A stretch of DNA of 64,000 nucleotides from Saxidomus purpurata (Eukaryota; Mollusca; Bivalvia; Venerida; Veneridae): contig JAFMSR010000019.1 of the NCBI GenBank assembly GCA_022818135.1, forward strand, positions 34,354,362 to 34,418,361, read 5' to 3'. Every line of letters begins with the position of its first letter. Position 1 is the stretch's first letter. This document shows positions 12,401-27,400 of the stretch, piece by piece. The position numbers were made by a program, and so were the translations under genes. The notes under the pieces were generated by a model that saw only the letters and a list, made by a program, of their open reading frames with translations, was not told the origin of the DNA and made no database searches.

Positions 12401-15400
12401 TTAGTAAAACTTTGTAAACTGCAAGAAAATGAAAACAAATTATGACTATACTATCATGTGCAGTTAATAGACGAGAATTCATAGCTCTTCAATGGAAGTA
12501 ATATTTGTGTTGTTCCGATAAAAGTTGATAAAAATGATTAAGAAAATGTGTATATCTTTGCAAATGGTTCAAATAACTTTGTTCATTTGTTCATTTGTTG
12601 ATGCATGCAGTTTGAAATAGCTTGATGATAATACATGACTGTGTAATTTGCCAAACTAAATTAAGGAATGCAATTGTGTCGTAAATTTCCTCGTAAGATA
12701 CCTTAAGATCATGTAGAAAAAAATAGAAGAATTAATGAGGAGCTTTCACGATGTGAGTATAATTATAAAACAATGAAGGATTATATAAAATGGGCGTGAC
12801 TCTTGTAGCTGATGTCTGACATTGTTAAAAAAGGGAGCTATATACTGGCGGCTTTTAATCTGACTACACATTCAATGGACTCGGCTCCATGCCCCAGCCG
12901 GTTTGGTCACGGACTAATAATTTAACCTAGCATTTAAGAAGGACAAAGTAATTGGTTTGACTCGTGTAGAGTTTAAGAGCTCCAGAGGAATGATAGCTCA
13001 ACTGCCCGCCCAAATATAACTGAAACACTGTTCAAACGGGTTTTATATCCTAAGGAAACAAAACCAAAAACACTTACTTACCCCATGACCTGTCAGTTAT
13101 ATTACAAATACTGTATATCATCAATATAAGATACCCAGCCGGTAGACAGAGTAGATACCATACACCGTGAAGCAAGAAGACAAACTCTTTCAAATGTAAT
13201 AGTCCAGTCAGTAAAAATATTCCTGCCATTACCAAGATATAAACAGTGGTTGTTGAAACTTTTATAGAGTCGCTAATAACTGGAAAGTAAAAATGTTTTA
13301 TAATTAATATATTATATCAAATTTTACTGTATATGAAACAAGAGGGCCGTGGTGGCCCTATATCGTTCAGTACCAGTGTACTTACCTAAGGAAATGGTCA
13401 ATTTTGACCCCAGGAACATGACTTGTAAAAGGTTTTTAGATGACCTTCAGACAATGTTACATACCAACTATCTTAACTCTAAGTCTTGTGGTTTAAAAGG
13501 GGAAGATTGCTTAAGTATTTTTTTTCAAAATAGGCATGCTGATTCATGTACAATCTATTTACAGCCTCTCTCTGTGATACTTCTGGAAAATTACAAAGAT
13601 ATTTGAAAACTGCATAACCTACTTTCGTTTTTGAAAAGGTAAAATATAGTTCATTAACTCTTTTGTCTTTCAACACAATATGGTCACATTAAATGCAGTA
13701 TGTCATAATTTTCCTTCTGAGAGGACGCCTGTTACAATTCCAGATTTAAAAGATAAAATTCGGTTTGGTTTTAGTAAAAGACCTTTAAGACACTGTGGTT
13801 AAAATGAAAGAAATTAAATTACTTACAACTAGCTTCCGAATCAGGGGTTCCGTTGAAATCTTTAGATATTTGCACAGCTGTGCCAACCACCACGGCCGTC
13901 ATTATGACCGCATAGAAAAAGGTTAGAATCTTGGCGACCTTGAACAAGACAAAGGAAAAACTGAGAAATGTGTATGATGAACTAAAGGGTCAATTTAAAC
14001 GTCACACGTCAGAGGTAAAAAAAAGAAAGAAAAACATTTAAATACATGTAACAAAGAGTATACAAGAAGGCCGCTTGACAGGCAATCAGCTATCATTCAA
14101 ATGCCTACACAGCGTACGTTGATATGCCCCGAGTAACGCGGTTCGGCAAAATAAGCTAAACAGTATTGTTTTACCCGCCTGGATTCAAGGGAATTCAAAA
14201 GAATCCTTATTCGGTTGCCTTTTGCTAAATGTCAACATTGCCTAGTACTTTATTTCGTTGTTGATGAATATATTTAGTGTTCCGTCTCTAGTCAAAGCAC
14301 TAATGTTTTCGATAATTAATCATTTAAATAGATAATAAATCATTTTGCCTAACATGCCAACACATCACCCTTCCAAATAGCCAGATACTTCTGAAAAATT
14401 AACGAAAGTTTTGAAAAAATGGAACACAAACATATACACTGCTAATAGAAATATTTACCCATACAGAATGGAGGAATTTGATTTTTTGATTTAAATGATG
14501 TTAATTGAATAGAAATAAAAATATACGGACTCAAACATAGGTACTTCCATTTTGCATTTGAGAATAATATCTCTTTGAGGGATACAACATTTATCACTTT
14601 GAAGGACTATATCATTTTCAGGGTTAATATCAGTTTGAACAGAAATATCACTTTGAAATGTAATATCACTTTGAGGGATACATGTATATCGCTATGGAAA
14701 GGTAACATCGCTTGAAGTTTTCTTACTTTGAGCTGTGTTTTGGATGACGTAAACAAGCACACTAGAGTAAAGCCAACACAAATAACGAGTTGAAATACTA
14801 GGGAAGGCAAAGTACCCCAGTCCAAGCCGTACTTCAGACCACCTGAAAACATACATTTGTAAAACTTAATTGCATTCAAACGCATACAAAAAAATACAAA
14901 ACTTATTTCGTGAAAATGTAACAAATAGTTGCAATTTACGGAATGTAAATTTAACATAAAAAATACCTTAGTATTTAAAGTGTCTGTATTAAAGAAGCAG
15001 TCCATACATCTAGCAGATTATATTCTCGGAACGTAGATTTTGTGTTCAATGGACGAAAAATGATAAGTATGTACCATTTCAAAGAAGAACCAATGTTCTA
15101 GTTTGACATCAGCTATAGGGTATGTCCTTTAAACATTTTTTGTTCTCAACTTGGGATATACTTAAGTGACTCCTAATAGCTTATTTTACATATTTTACCG
15201 AGATGTGTGGCAGTTAAACAGTTGCCCAGTTAATTAAAAAGGATATATGATCTAAAAACAAAAATAATATCAAACTTTTTTAATTTGTTATAAAAAAGAC
15301 AAGTTTCTGCCTACCTGAAACCACCAGTATAACAGAGCTTGGTCCAATCAATGTTGCAAACAGTAGTATTCCTTGATATATCAGGAACATAAACGAAACT

Positions 15401-18400
15401 CGTTTGTTTAGCTTCGCAACTGAAATACAGAAGTGTGTTACTAGGTACAACTACTGTTCGTCTTTACCTTATATTGCAACTCATCGTATAAGATGATAAA
15501 AAACTGCTGATTACAATATCGCTTTAAAAGTCATCCGCTTCTCTTCGCTAAGAAATAATAGTGCAAAAGTTTAATTTGTAAAATGACTACATATCTAATA
15601 CAAACATCATGTTTTTACCTTCAATTTCTTTGAACCAAAATGTATGGGTGACTCTTTACCTTTTGTAATACGTACAACCTATTAAATTAATTTTCATTGA
15701 CTCTTGTCCTGGTTATACAAAAATGTAGTTTGTGTAGTTTGTGGCTCAGTTGTTGCGACCAGCCCAAATCACGACCACCTGCATGTCTGTGTAATTTGAT
15801 CATGATCTGCACTGTTTCGATATTTTGTCAGTAAATTGTCAGTGAGCATCCATTTGAACGTAAACTAGAGCTGTTCAAATAATAAGATGGTCAAGTTCAT
15901 TTCAGGAATTTAGTGGTGAAAATAATCATTAATTACTTACTTAACCCCTTGGGGGGGGGGGGGAAAACCCCCACCCGGGAAAATAACTTGAACTTACTTA
16001 AATGCCATTCCTTTATTAGAAGCATAAGGTTGGCTATTGTCGACACCACCCAGCGCCTACGTTGCTTGAAAAATTCGTTGAATTCTTCCGGACAATTAGT
16101 GCTATTTTCAGAGGCCGCGCAGTACTCTATCCGCCATCCACTTTGTACCTAAAGCCCGGAGAAGTAATATTAGCGATTTTGATATTGTGCGGAAAAAAAT
16201 AATTCGTTAGGCCGGTGACTACACAAGTCTACTAATTAAAAGACACACTATCAATCCTATTGAAAACATTTCATTTCATTTGTACATTGTATATCATTTA
16301 ATACGAGAGAAACGGAATGTACAGTCAAACTTGTCTGGAGTAGACAGTCAAATGCGCCATCAAAATGTGTCGTTGGAAGTTGGTACCTGCATAATACAAG
16401 TGTATCTAATGGCTATAGGGAGTCAATAAATATTTGCTGCATAAGGTTACTGGTTGTGAAGTAGGCGCGACCACTAATGCAGGTTTAACTGTATTCTAAT
16501 AAGTCTAATCTAAATTTTGTTAAAAATTGTATTATTTAAAAGTGCGGGAACTTATTACATACCATAAGAGTACAGAACCATCTATCTTCGCCCATGTCCT
16601 TTGTCAAGAATTCAAATGCTTTTTCGACATTAGAGGCATATTTTGGTAGAATGTCCTTCACAGCTTTACACCTGTATACACTGAAACACCCTGGTGAACA
16701 CAGTACTGAGCCCAAAACATGTTCAGCTGCCTATAAATTATTCAACATAATTGCCAATATTATAATGATGATAATAAACTTTTTAATCAAGAAATGGAAA
16801 TTTATACAAAACAATCTCATTGTGGCCGTCCATAAAAACACATAAACAACATATCCAAACGTCTTCAAAAATGCACATATACATTTAAAATATTTAAAAC
16901 TTGAAACAAACGGATGATTGTGATGGCCCTATATCGCTCACCTGAGACCTATTAATGACCCAATGTGACTCAAATTCAACTTTAAACTATACTTCATAAA
17001 TGCAAACGTTCTATTTGAACTGTGCTGTGGGGCTCGTTTTGGGGAGGCTGCGTTTTTGTTACGTGGCATTCCCTGTTTGATATTATTATTATTATTATTA
17101 TTTATTTTTTTTTTTACATGACAAACATTCAGACCATTTACATGATAATTGGCTGTAAAATGTGTATATGTAATATCAACAAGGTTTTCCTAGTTCTAAA
17201 TCTCGTATGATCCTAACAAACATTCTGACCACATTTCCTGACGATTGGGTATTACATATGGCCTCCAGAACTTTCGCGATGTTTTAATTTCATTTTTTTT
17301 AACTCGAAGAAATCATTTTGACAAATACTCTGACCAGTTTACAAGAAGATTGAATATACAATTTGGCCTCTAGATAGTTAACAAAGGTTTCCTTTGGTTC
17401 GACTGTGTGATTTGTTTTTTGATACATACTGACCCAATTTATACATGACCTAGAAATCATATAAACTAACATTCTGACCAATTTTCATAATGATAAGGAA
17501 ATAAATTAGACTACAAAAGTGTCAACAATGAGTTTCTTTGATTTGACTGAGTGACCGAGTTTTTAACCCAATGTGACCGTGATTCAAATTTTGCATAGAA
17601 ATTTTATTGAGACAAACTCTCAGACATTAAATCTGTATGACAACTGGGTTGTAAATGTTACCGCTATAAACAAGTTGTCTCTATGGTTTGACCTACAGAC
17701 CGATTTAATGAAGATCAAATAGAATTGCAATCTTTATTGCATACACTAGGTTGTTTTTTTATTCGACCTGGTTTTTAATTTCGTATAATCAATATTCAAA
17801 CTCGACCTAATTTTAATCAAGTCTGTCAATCTGACCAAATTTCAGGAGGTTTCAATGAATAATGCAGACTAAATTGCATAAAAGATGTTTTTCTATGATT
17901 TGACAGGGATACCTAGTTTTTGACCTTAGACGGCCCAATTTCTAATTCAACGTAGTTTTTATCAAGTAAATCATATTGACCATGGATCATGACGATCTAA
18001 TGAAAATATAACCTCTATTGCATACACAAAATGTTTCTATTATTTGACATTGTGACCCTAGATGACCCTTATAAGATATCGACCTATATTTTAACAAAGC
18101 AGTCAAACCGACTAAGTGTTATAAAGATCCAGTGAAAAAAGTAGCCCTGTATTGCGTACACAATGCTATGTGCGGACAGACAGATGACAGACAGACGACA
18201 GACACCTCAAGTTCACATTAGCTCATCTCGGGCGCTTCATGCTCGGGTGTACCCAAAAAGACAATGTGAGACAAACTGAGGCCAATATGAATTCATCTGC
18301 CTATACAATATACATAAGAACTTTGACTGGAGTTCAGAATGGTTTCAGCTGCCTTTGAAAAATACAAAGACTTATAGCCATTGGAACAAATAATTGAGCC

Positions 18401-21400
18401 CAGAACGTGTTCAGCTGATATTAAAATACACAAGAATTACAGTTTAAACCAAATGCTGAGTCTAAAACGTGTTCAGTTGCCTACAAAAACACAGGAATGA
18501 TATTCTAAGCAAAACACTGTGTCCAAAACGTGGCAAGTTGTCATTAAAAACACACAACTTTCCTCGTGAACAAAACAATGAACCGAAAACTTGATCAACT
18601 GTTTTGAAATTCACAGGAATGACCTTGTGAAAATAAATTGATCCCAGAACGTGTTCAGCTGAAACGCTGCCCTTGAAATAAAACTTATTATCTGTATATC
18701 GCATCTTTATTTATTGCTTGTTGACTTAAATCGTAGAAACGGTGAAAAGTTATCTCAGATCGGTGCTTTCAGTAAATAACTCTCTGCTATCATTTGAATG
18801 TCTTGCTTTTTTGGGGTAAATTTTAGTATGCTTTTTTAAGTTACCTTTTGAAACCAATGTCCGATAGCGTATTCAAAAATCTGGTACCATACGAGTGGGC
18901 CACTACCAAGTGGGTGTGTCCTGGCACAAACCGCGCCTACATTTTGGTCACGTGTCATCAAGTCAAGTAACGCCTCCACAGAATCAGGCGTAAATCTTAC
19001 GTCCGCATCCGTTGTTAAAATGTAGGAATCATCCAAAGTCACTAATAATGATTCATAAAACTAACATGACATTTTGTTTTGGAAAAATATAAATTTTCTA
19101 TAGTTTTTATATTTGTGTAAGTAAACATTTTAAAGATCAAAATCCCATCACTATCCATTACGTGAATCGTTTTGTTTGCTATCAATATATTTCAGGTTGT
19201 ATAAAGATGTAAAAATGATGTTAAAGGCATCGTATTCAGTATAACTCCAGATAATGTAGGAAAAAGATCTTACTTATACATAAATTCAGAGACCTTTATA
19301 AGATGCTATTATTCTATTTTGTCAGTTACAGTTTATGTATGTAATTTCTCAATCAAATTAAATTATAAACAAACGAACACTTACAGTTATTATATCAAAA
19401 TGATTTTCTAATATGACAGAAACAAAAAATATTTCTTTTTACTTTTAAATGACTGCAGAATAACTGTGATTTCAAAGTTAGATTGAGTAATGTTTTAAAC
19501 ATTCTCCATTTAACTTTAAAATCACAGTTATACTGCATTTATGAAAACAAATCATAATCTGCAATGAAAGTAAAATGTCATAATTATATAAAACTTTATA
19601 TATGAACAACAGGTAATAAGTTATGAATCAATTATCTGTACAAATCAATACAATTTATGGTCCTACTATTGCACTACATGTCAGGTATGCAGACACGCTG
19701 CTGGACCTAATCAGACAGGATTAGAACTGATAAGGGGCTATAAAACGATTAACTTTTGACCGACTGCGGTTTGGGGGCGTCAGGCTAAGCGAGCAGCGTA
19801 TGCTATCCTCCGTATTAAACAACTCCGGACATAGCGAAATTCTGGATATAAGAACACATTTTCTTGTTGCCTTCTTTATTTGATATGAAAATTCAGTGTG
19901 TATATATCATACTCTGAAATAAGGAACAAGTTGAAAAGGTCCCAATGAGTTCCTCAAATACGCAGTTTACAGTATTATATAAATTACTCTACAATAATTC
20001 ACAGAATATTTTTCTGCAAAACATCATACATTTACAACTGTATTTTGAAAAATGCAAAGAGGTTTACCATCATTTTCTTGGCTTATCAGAATGTCAAGGA
20101 CGTAAGACATATACATAACTTGGCTCCACCTCTTCTTATTTTTAACCTGCAAAAGAATGGGAAGACATATATGTATATAATTTGGCTACAGCACATCTTA
20201 TTTTTAACCTGGAAAATGACTGCACTATATGTTATCATTTGTAATAATTATTCTTAAAGGGATATACCCTATAACTGATGTCACATCCAAAACATAATAG
20301 AATCGATAATTATAACTTAACACTAAAGTTTCAGCTTTGCGTTCCCAGTCATTAACGATAAAATCAGCAATTTAAAATAAACTGCAGTACCGTAAACCAT
20401 TCAATGAATTCATGCAGAGTTGTTGTTGTACAATTAATTGGTGGATGCGATTTATTACAGGAAGCCTCTATATTGATTAATTGTGGTAAAATGAGGCATT
20501 TTTCGCAATAGGGTCTTCTCTGAAATTGTATCTATGTATGATTTTTCGTTCATTGAACACATTATCTATATTTCGAGAATATAATCTGCTAGATATAGGG
20601 AGTGCTCCTTTAAGGTATGTGCCAAATCATTGAACAAATTCCTTCGCCAACATCCTCACACAATCTTGTATATTTATAGTTTTATATTTATCTTATTTAA
20701 GATTGATAGTAGACTCATGTTCCGACATTCCAAACAACTCTTCCCTAGGCCCAGATCAAAACTCGCGACGAAAGCAGAGATTGTAGTGGTCCTAATCATA
20801 TTCTGCCAACGGGATTTTAACCACTATCTCCTGGATAGGAGCCCAACATTTTACTACGTATACTACACTATGGCGCTTCTAGTCAGCCTTCAGGTTATCT
20901 CAATGAGATATTTTCTCGGTGCTTCTGATTCAATTAACTTAAAAGCTGAACAGACGTGATGATTAAACATATCAACGGAGGCCTTTACTAATTTATATAT
21001 TTCATACTTTATAGTTATCCTTCAGATGAATTTTAAATTTAATTCCATGTTCCTTGTCTTCCGATTTCAGCGTCCATTCCAAGGTCATTCCATATGGCGT
21101 CACGTAATAGTTTTTTGTATGCAAGCTTTCGACTTCACGTCCTAAATACCTATAATATATAATAACCGTATTTAGATTTTTAACGTGTATGTACTGTTAA
21201 ATACCGGCCCATTTGACCTTTAACCCCAGACGTTCAACCATTCTCCATGTTTTAAACCCACGGACGTGGAAGAATTGTATTAAAATACTATACATGAATA
21301 GTAACTCCGTAGGGAGAGAAAATATGAAACAATTCAAAAGTTCACTCTTTACTAAATATTATATTTTGGCCTACTGGCCTTCTTCAGTAGATGAAATACA

Positions 21401-24400
21401 CAAATCATTTTACATGTCCACATACATGTAGAACTTTATTGACGTTTCCGGTAACGTCAATAACATACATGTATGTGAAATTGTAAAACGCTTTGTGTAT
21501 TTCATCTACTGAAGAAGGCCAGTAGGCCAAAATATTTAGTAAAGAGTGTTAAAAATAATGTGTGTCCCGGCGTCCAAACTGAAATGCGAGTCCATAAAGG
21601 GAACCTCGCTCTTTTACAGAAATCCTGGGTTCCTGTCATGCGCACGCATTGCAGTTGGGAAGCCGGGACATATTTTAAAAACATTTCTACTCATTTCCGT
21701 TGGTTTAAAAAAAAGCGAGTGACTAACCTGTTTTTATCTTATACACATGATCGGAGATCACATAGAGTAATCGTACACACCATGGTCTTGGTAATAATTG
21801 ACACATGTATAATATTGTTTATTCACATGACAAAAATGCCAATCAAATGTTGATAACTTCCAATGTAATACCGCAGTTACCTCCCTTTCGAAACTTCTAG
21901 GAGTTGCGTATAACTGCGATGATTTATAATCACGGTGTTAAGATTTGGCGCAACCAGTGGTTATCGTCAATATAGTGAAAATAAGACCCCCGCGAAAATA
22001 AGACCCCCGCGAAAATAAGACCCCCGCGAAAATTAGTACTGATACAGTATAACAATCGAAATGACAATCTATATTTTTGTTTTTTTGCAACCGGTCAAGG
22101 ATACATGTATGTGTTCTATTTTAATGAAAAATATCACAAATAACTAATATTGTTTGACTGTGACTTTTTAAAATGAGGATGGTCAGAATTTTAAGTTTTA
22201 TTGATGTAGAAATGAAAGCGAAATGTCATAATTAATGCATTAATCTTAAAAGATGAAACCTAAACCTTCGTTAACCATGTTAAAATTTATCAAATTTATT
22301 CTACCTGAACCATCGTTCCTGTGAACAATTAATTTACCTAAATTATGGTTCCTGCGAAAAGAGATTTACCTAAATTATTGTTCGTATAGAAAGAACGAGT
22401 ACAAGACTCCCATTCCAAGGTCGGTAATCGGGCTCGAACCAATAACCCTCTGATTCAGCCAGTGAGAGGTTAAGGGATATTAAGTAAGTGACCTTAACCA
22501 GTCGATCACAAAGGTGTGTCTTAAAGATATGTACCTTCATACGTGAGAATCGTAGCTCGAACCAATGACCCTAAATTAAAGCTTCTCGCTGTCAGTTTCT
22601 GGTGAAAAATTGATTTTTCTCCAAAATGATATACATTTTGTTTTTGTATTAGTAAATAAATACAAAATGTAGAAATAATTACATACTAGAATCAACACCA
22701 CAAGTAAAAATAAGCACAACAATTTGCAAAAATGAGTTGAAATGTCGGTACGTTTGGTTTAACGGCACAGCTACGTTTTACGATTTTATTAGGTTGTAAG
22801 GCTTTATAATTTGGTAGTGTACAATTTAAAATACAGATATACTTCACAAAATACTGGGACCTTCTTAATATCTTGATATTTATTCTAAAATATGTTATTT
22901 TCAGAGATTTTGAACAACTGTAATTTTTCACTTAAATCTAAGAGCGAGCGGCTTAAAGTTGTCAAGTTTTTACCTAATGTAGATTCCACTAACGAGACCA
23001 GCTGAAGCACAAACTCGGTAGGATTCTTGTCTTTAACGGCTCCATCAAAAAACACGTGCGATTCGACTTGCTTTTCCTCGGATCTATGTGCTGTATTAAT
23101 ATTCTGTATGGATTTCAAAAGCTGCCGCATTTCAGACTCTGTCTGCAACGTGATACATGTATCATTTTGATACGGAACTAGGTCATGTCATTTTCTGTTA
23201 AATTCACATATCATGAACATTTCAAAATATTATTTTCAAAATGGACACATGTAGAAGTTGAAATACACATCAGATTTTATACAAAAGTATAAAGCACAAT
23301 TACATCGTATGTTATGATTAAATAATAAAATTAAACCATAAAATAAACAGAAAAAATATTGGTTTTGGTGTAATATCATGTGTGGGCACCAGTAGTGACA
23401 TTTTCACGAGAAGCTCAGCCACGAGTGAAAATAACCACTTTTGGTATTGGCGACTGAAATTAACGTGATATTATACCGAAACCAACATTTTTTTCTGTTT
23501 TTTTTTTGGTTAAAACACTACTTTTATTGAGTTTGTTTCTTTAAAATATCGAAAATCGGGGGAAACGTCATCAGAAAACATAGCACAAATGACATCATTT
23601 TAACGACGTCATGGTCGCACGGTCTCCAGCATCAATTACGCTCGGTATACTTTTTTACGTAAATTCGGGTTAATCATTGCAAAAACAGTGAAAAATCCAC
23701 TGTTTCAAAACTGTGTAATATCACTTTTATTTCACTGAGAAAACTCTATAATTCACTGGAAAAAATAAAGTAAATGTTATTTCTAAATGTTAAAAGATAT
23801 CGTCAGTAAATATATGTATGTTAAATATTAATGTCATAGAGAACTACCGTATCAATAAAGATTTTTAAAATTTAATCATTTTTAGCGTTCCCAGCTATTA
23901 TTTGTATGAAACTGTAAGGAACCATAAATCAACTATAAATCAGTTTTTACACAATGTGTTGCTAATTTCTTGTAATGTTGCCAAAGACATAAGCTAGAAG
24001 CTCTTTTTTTGTGTGTAAATGTCATTTTTCCGTGCACATGAAAAGCAAAATACTCGATTCAAAATATTCAAGCTTCCCGTTCAGTATCTGGTGAATAAAA
24101 AATGATTTTTCCAAAATGATATATCAAAACATAAAATGCAAAAGTAATAATTAGAATCAACAACGCCTTATCAGTATAACATTCCAGTAATATCAAGAAA
24201 ATACGAAGAAAATGTAAGTAAGCTTGGGTTGTCGGTATCGCTTCACTCTATTTTTACAAAATGTATTTGCATAGTTTCCAAAGCGTTGATGGCATATACT
24301 TTAAAAGATATAGAAAAATAGAAATTTATACTGGGACCGTTATTCTAAAATGTGTTTATTTTAGACCGTTTAGCCAAAATCTGAGAACGACAAACATTAA

Positions 24401-27400
24401 ATCCCACATGACCCGTAAGACAAGTCATAAAAATAACAAACCTCTCTAAACATTGTTGTACATATAAAGACCTTTGTCCTTTTGTCGCTGTCGGCGAGAA
24501 TCTCGTAAGATTCGTCATTCTGTTCGTTCCGCCTCATCAGAAAGAGCCATTGTTCTAGCAGTGCGGCGTTATACATCGGTACCCAGAAAAGCTAAACGAA
24601 AGAGCCATACTTTAGTCTTGCAGAATCGAGAAACATATTAGTATCATATTCTAAAATGGGGCATCCAGTTTAGCACTTAAGAAAAGGAAGACGTCAAAAA
24701 TTATCGATATACAATAAACAAACGTAAAATTCAACATCTGTCAGCTGAACTGACAAGTGTTAACAGTCCCACAGAATATCGTTCGATGTATATTGTCATT
24801 AAAAATCAGTCTATTATTAGCATCCATTCCGTCCTTGCTGTATTATTTAACTTCTTGGCAATGCATTTTTAGTTTCAAAAGGTAACGTTATTGTATTAAT
24901 GGTAGTGTCTTCCCTGTATAAAGGGCTAGTCAATTCTGACCCAAGAAGTACCTTATTTCTAAGCATACTCCTTTACCGAAACTCATTCTTAATACCAAAA
25001 CTCAGATGGGTTGGCTTACGACTATCGTTCCGTCAGCACAGCTGACAACTAACCAACCGGTCATGTAAAAAACGGACCACTGGTAGGATTCGAACCTTCT
25101 ATTTTGCAGGGTTTCATATTTATCGAAAGAAAACTTTTCCTTCGTTGTCATTAACACTCACCTGATCCGCCTTAAGCATCACAACAGATTGATTTTTGGC
25201 TATCAACCATCCCAATGACATTATTGCCGGTGCCAGAAAGAGGCTAACGGCGGCAATAATAAAAAGTGCCAAATCACCTGCCGCATACTCTCCGGTGTCT
25301 GCAAAAATTGCAATCATACATTTGTAAAACATTACGATTATAACCTGCTTAAAAGCAGCAAACCCTAGAATAGTGCATAAAAGAGAGCAAACATTGTCTT
25401 CAAATATATGTCATAAAATGAAATTAGTAGAAAGAATTTACTGTATTCAAATGTTTATCCATATATTTCAAAACGAAAAGAAATATTCAGCAAAATACGA
25501 TGTAATGTAAACTGACATGGCGATAATAAATATGAACGGACACAAATTAACATGATATTGAAAGAAATTTACATGAGAATGACAGTCAGCATTGAAAGAA
25601 ATCTTTACACAGGAGTTAATCCCCGAGAAAAAATATGTAGTTTGCAACTATATAGCTCGGCACTGCCAAGTAAGACTCACTGACAAACGCAGGTTGAAGA
25701 GACAGATGCAGACAGTATAACAAGATGATCCGGATATCAGACCCTAGCTCTTAACGAGCCGACCGCTTGGTTCTTTTAGTTGCCCAGTATATAGCACGCG
25801 ATATTACCTCTGGGTTTCTAACCAGTTCATCTTTGACATTCTTAGAATCTTAGTGCCCCGGCTTGTATTCGACCTGGGAACGCCCGGATTGGTAGTCCGG
25901 AGCGTCAACCAATCGACAACCGCGGCAGAACATCTATCAAAATGAATGTCACTCACTGCTCGAAAGAAAGTTCCCTTTCATACACAGGAGACCCATGGAA
26001 AGGGGCGTGGTTAGAATAAGGGGAATATAAAACGCCTTTCCCTGCATACAAGCCGTACATAAAATACATCCGATCAGATATCCTGCGAGAGAAAAAAAGT
26101 GCTAAATTAAATGAAGATAGTTGCATTATATTTTATATACTTTTGACTAACGTCAGAGATAAACGCGATGCAAAAATAAGATAATGGGAGGCCAAATGTA
26201 GCACAAAACTGTTCTTTAAAGCTGCTCGATCACAGTTTCCGGTAAAAACAATTAATTTATCTTAAATGATATACTAAAACATAAAATATGAAAATAATGG
26301 CTAGAATCAACACTATAAGTTGAATTACACGTAGCAATTTGAGAAAATATGTTTGAAAATTTTATGAGCTTGGTTTCACGGTATCGCTATAATATACATG
26401 TATGCTTATATTGACATTTCGAAAGCGTTTATAATTTGGTAGCATATAATTTCAAGTATACAGATATTTTTACAGGAATTTATAGTGAAACCTTTTTATT
26501 TGACTATTCGTTTAAAAATATGTTATTTTCAGACAGTTTGTAAAACTGATATTTTTTCCACAAAAATCTGAGAGCGAGCAGCTTTAATATTGTATTTATT
26601 TATAATTCTACGTTCATTGAACACATTATCTATGTTTGGAGAATATAAGTTGCTGTATGTAGTCAGTTTTCTCTTAATATCCATTTCTAATTTAAAATAA
26701 ACATTAGATTTCGACTTCTTTGAAACATGTATAAGCTAAAATATAGCCAAATCTTATTTGTGCAGATGCATACTATATTGGACTTGCCTGTATGGTCGAG
26801 TGGTCAAAGAAATCACGAAACCTCTCACTTACTTTTATAGGGTAATGAGTTCAAACCCACTTTTGCCCTGACACTTTATAATATGAGAAAGAAAGTTGAC
26901 TCCTTATTGCAAAGAATCTACGTCTAGAAAAAGTCCTTCCCAGGATCGATGGTAGGCAATGTGTCCACCAGTAAATAACTGGATTATCGTTAAAACGGGC
27001 ATTTAAACCCAAAGGCAAATAACATATAATAACAGCTCATATAGCTGTGAGTGAAACCCTATATTACATGTATGAGTAAATTCTAACCTATAATACTTGT
27101 TACTATATTAGCCACGAAATGGTTTATTTCGCCAGCGCTCCTGGACCAACGCCAACCGGTTGCATAATCTGCAGAAAACCCTGTGAAAAAAGAGGAAATC
27201 AATAAATTTGACTTTCCATCAAAACTAAAAACATAAAAAAATCGATTTTTTAGAACATGGACTTAAGCAGATTATATGTAAAACTTGACAGAATGCCTTG
27301 AAAACAAGAAATTATATTTAATGCCTTACACCAATCATAAACAAATTTTCCACAACATATACACAATACGTTAACTGCTGCCTAAATGGCCAGTGCTGAT

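Noticed and set aside
18462..18704. 80-codon open frame as an extra chitin synthase exon
   Set aside because: It runs through several decayed 61-bp units; it matches exon 12 only in fragments and would disrupt the phase between exons 11 and 12.
20630..20959. 109-codon plus-strand ORF
   Set aside because: It lies in the intron between exons 9 and 10, starts next to a MITE end, and shows no family features or splice context.
25858..25928. tRNA gene with ACC anticodon
   Set aside because: Good anticodon stem, but the T arm is not foldable; a SINE head or pseudogene is more likely.
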